The notes beneath the pieces are model-generated. The model searched no databases and was not told where the DNA came from. It saw only the letters and a list, made by a program, of their open reading frames with translations. A DNA stretch of 12,724 bases, taken from assembly GCF_000961885.1 (NCBI RefSeq), contig NZ_JZKH01000147.1, forward strand, positions 1 to 12,724, in the 5' to 3' direction. Position numbers and translations under genes: made by a program. The stretch's first letter is position 1. Each line of letters begins with the position of its first letter. The stretch comes from Streptomyces rubellomurinus (lineage in GTDB: Bacteria; Actinomycetota; Actinomycetes; Streptomycetales; Streptomycetaceae). Of the stretch, positions 12,603 to 12,724 are shown in pieces.

Positions 12603-12724
12603 GCTGTCCAGTCTGCGCTACCGGGGTGGGGAGTGACTGGCGGAATTCGGACACTGCCGTGCGGGGAGCGGCGGGCCGGACCTGGCGCGTCCGCGTGGGG
12701 TGGGCGGCGGGGTCGGGGCGGGTC
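12603..12724. other. Upstream region of the alkylation-repair operon (window edge)
   Basis: The promoter and any Ada-type binding site of the AdaA-AlkA operon should lie here or just beyond. I see a lone GAATTC-centred less-GC patch at 12638-12655 but no reliable -10/-35 pair or repeat. No gene is evident to the window end. Confidence 0.4.

Noticed and set aside
12638..12655. GAATTC patch considered as an Ada-type operator
   Set aside because: No paired element at operator spacing and no adjoining promoter hexamers could be supported.

Overview
The window is very GC-rich, has strong third-codon GC bias, and carries lineage-typical families: a second-type urease alpha subunit, an AdaA-AlkA fusion, and DUF3105 and DUF305 proteins. 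It therefore looks like a chromosomal segment of a Streptomycetaceae actinomycete (Streptomyces, Kitasatospora or a close relative). I see no insertion sequence, phage gene, CRISPR array, tRNA or rRNA.

Left part (1-2671, all +): the C-terminal half of a urease alpha subunit, then an agmatine-deiminase-family enzyme 17 bases later, then a TetR regulator behind a strong hairpin. Both enzymes act on urea or guanidino C-N bonds, which suggests a small nitrogen or polyamine catabolic unit. The urease has Ala where the mobile-flap Cys is expected. Positions 2672-3077 hold no credible gene. They contain a strong hairpin, a second hairpin and two copies of a roughly 57-bp diverged repeat.

Middle part: a minus-strand gene (3078-4646) encodes a Pro/Glu-rich protein with a degenerate PP2C phosphatase-like domain. 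Across a 320-bp divergent spacer, a plus-strand run of three membrane-anchored or secreted proteins follows: an unrecognised Cys/His protein (4967), a DUF3105 protein (5583) and a DUF305 protein (6245). The last two overlap by 4 bases. This run is the best candidate for an undescribed extracytoplasmic (redox or metal) module. It ends in an 18-bp perfect stem with a nested inner hairpin. A peptidyl-tRNA hydrolase paralogue (7075-7659) follows.

Right part: a DHA2-type MFS exporter (7744-9246, -) and a MarR regulator (9424-9942, +) diverge from an AT-rich island holding a 25-bp dyad over the exporter's apparent -10. A GNAT acetyltransferase (9985-10518, +) meets, stop codon to stop codon, an alkylation-repair operon on the minus strand. 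That operon consists of an AdaA-AlkA fusion (11079-12602) and a coupled O6-methylguanine methyltransferase (10519-11082). Several genes here (4967, 9246 minus, 9424, 9985) have a -10-like hexamer 6-7 bases before the start codon and no clear ribosome site, which suggests leaderless transcripts.

All functional calls come from reading motifs by eye. No database search was run.
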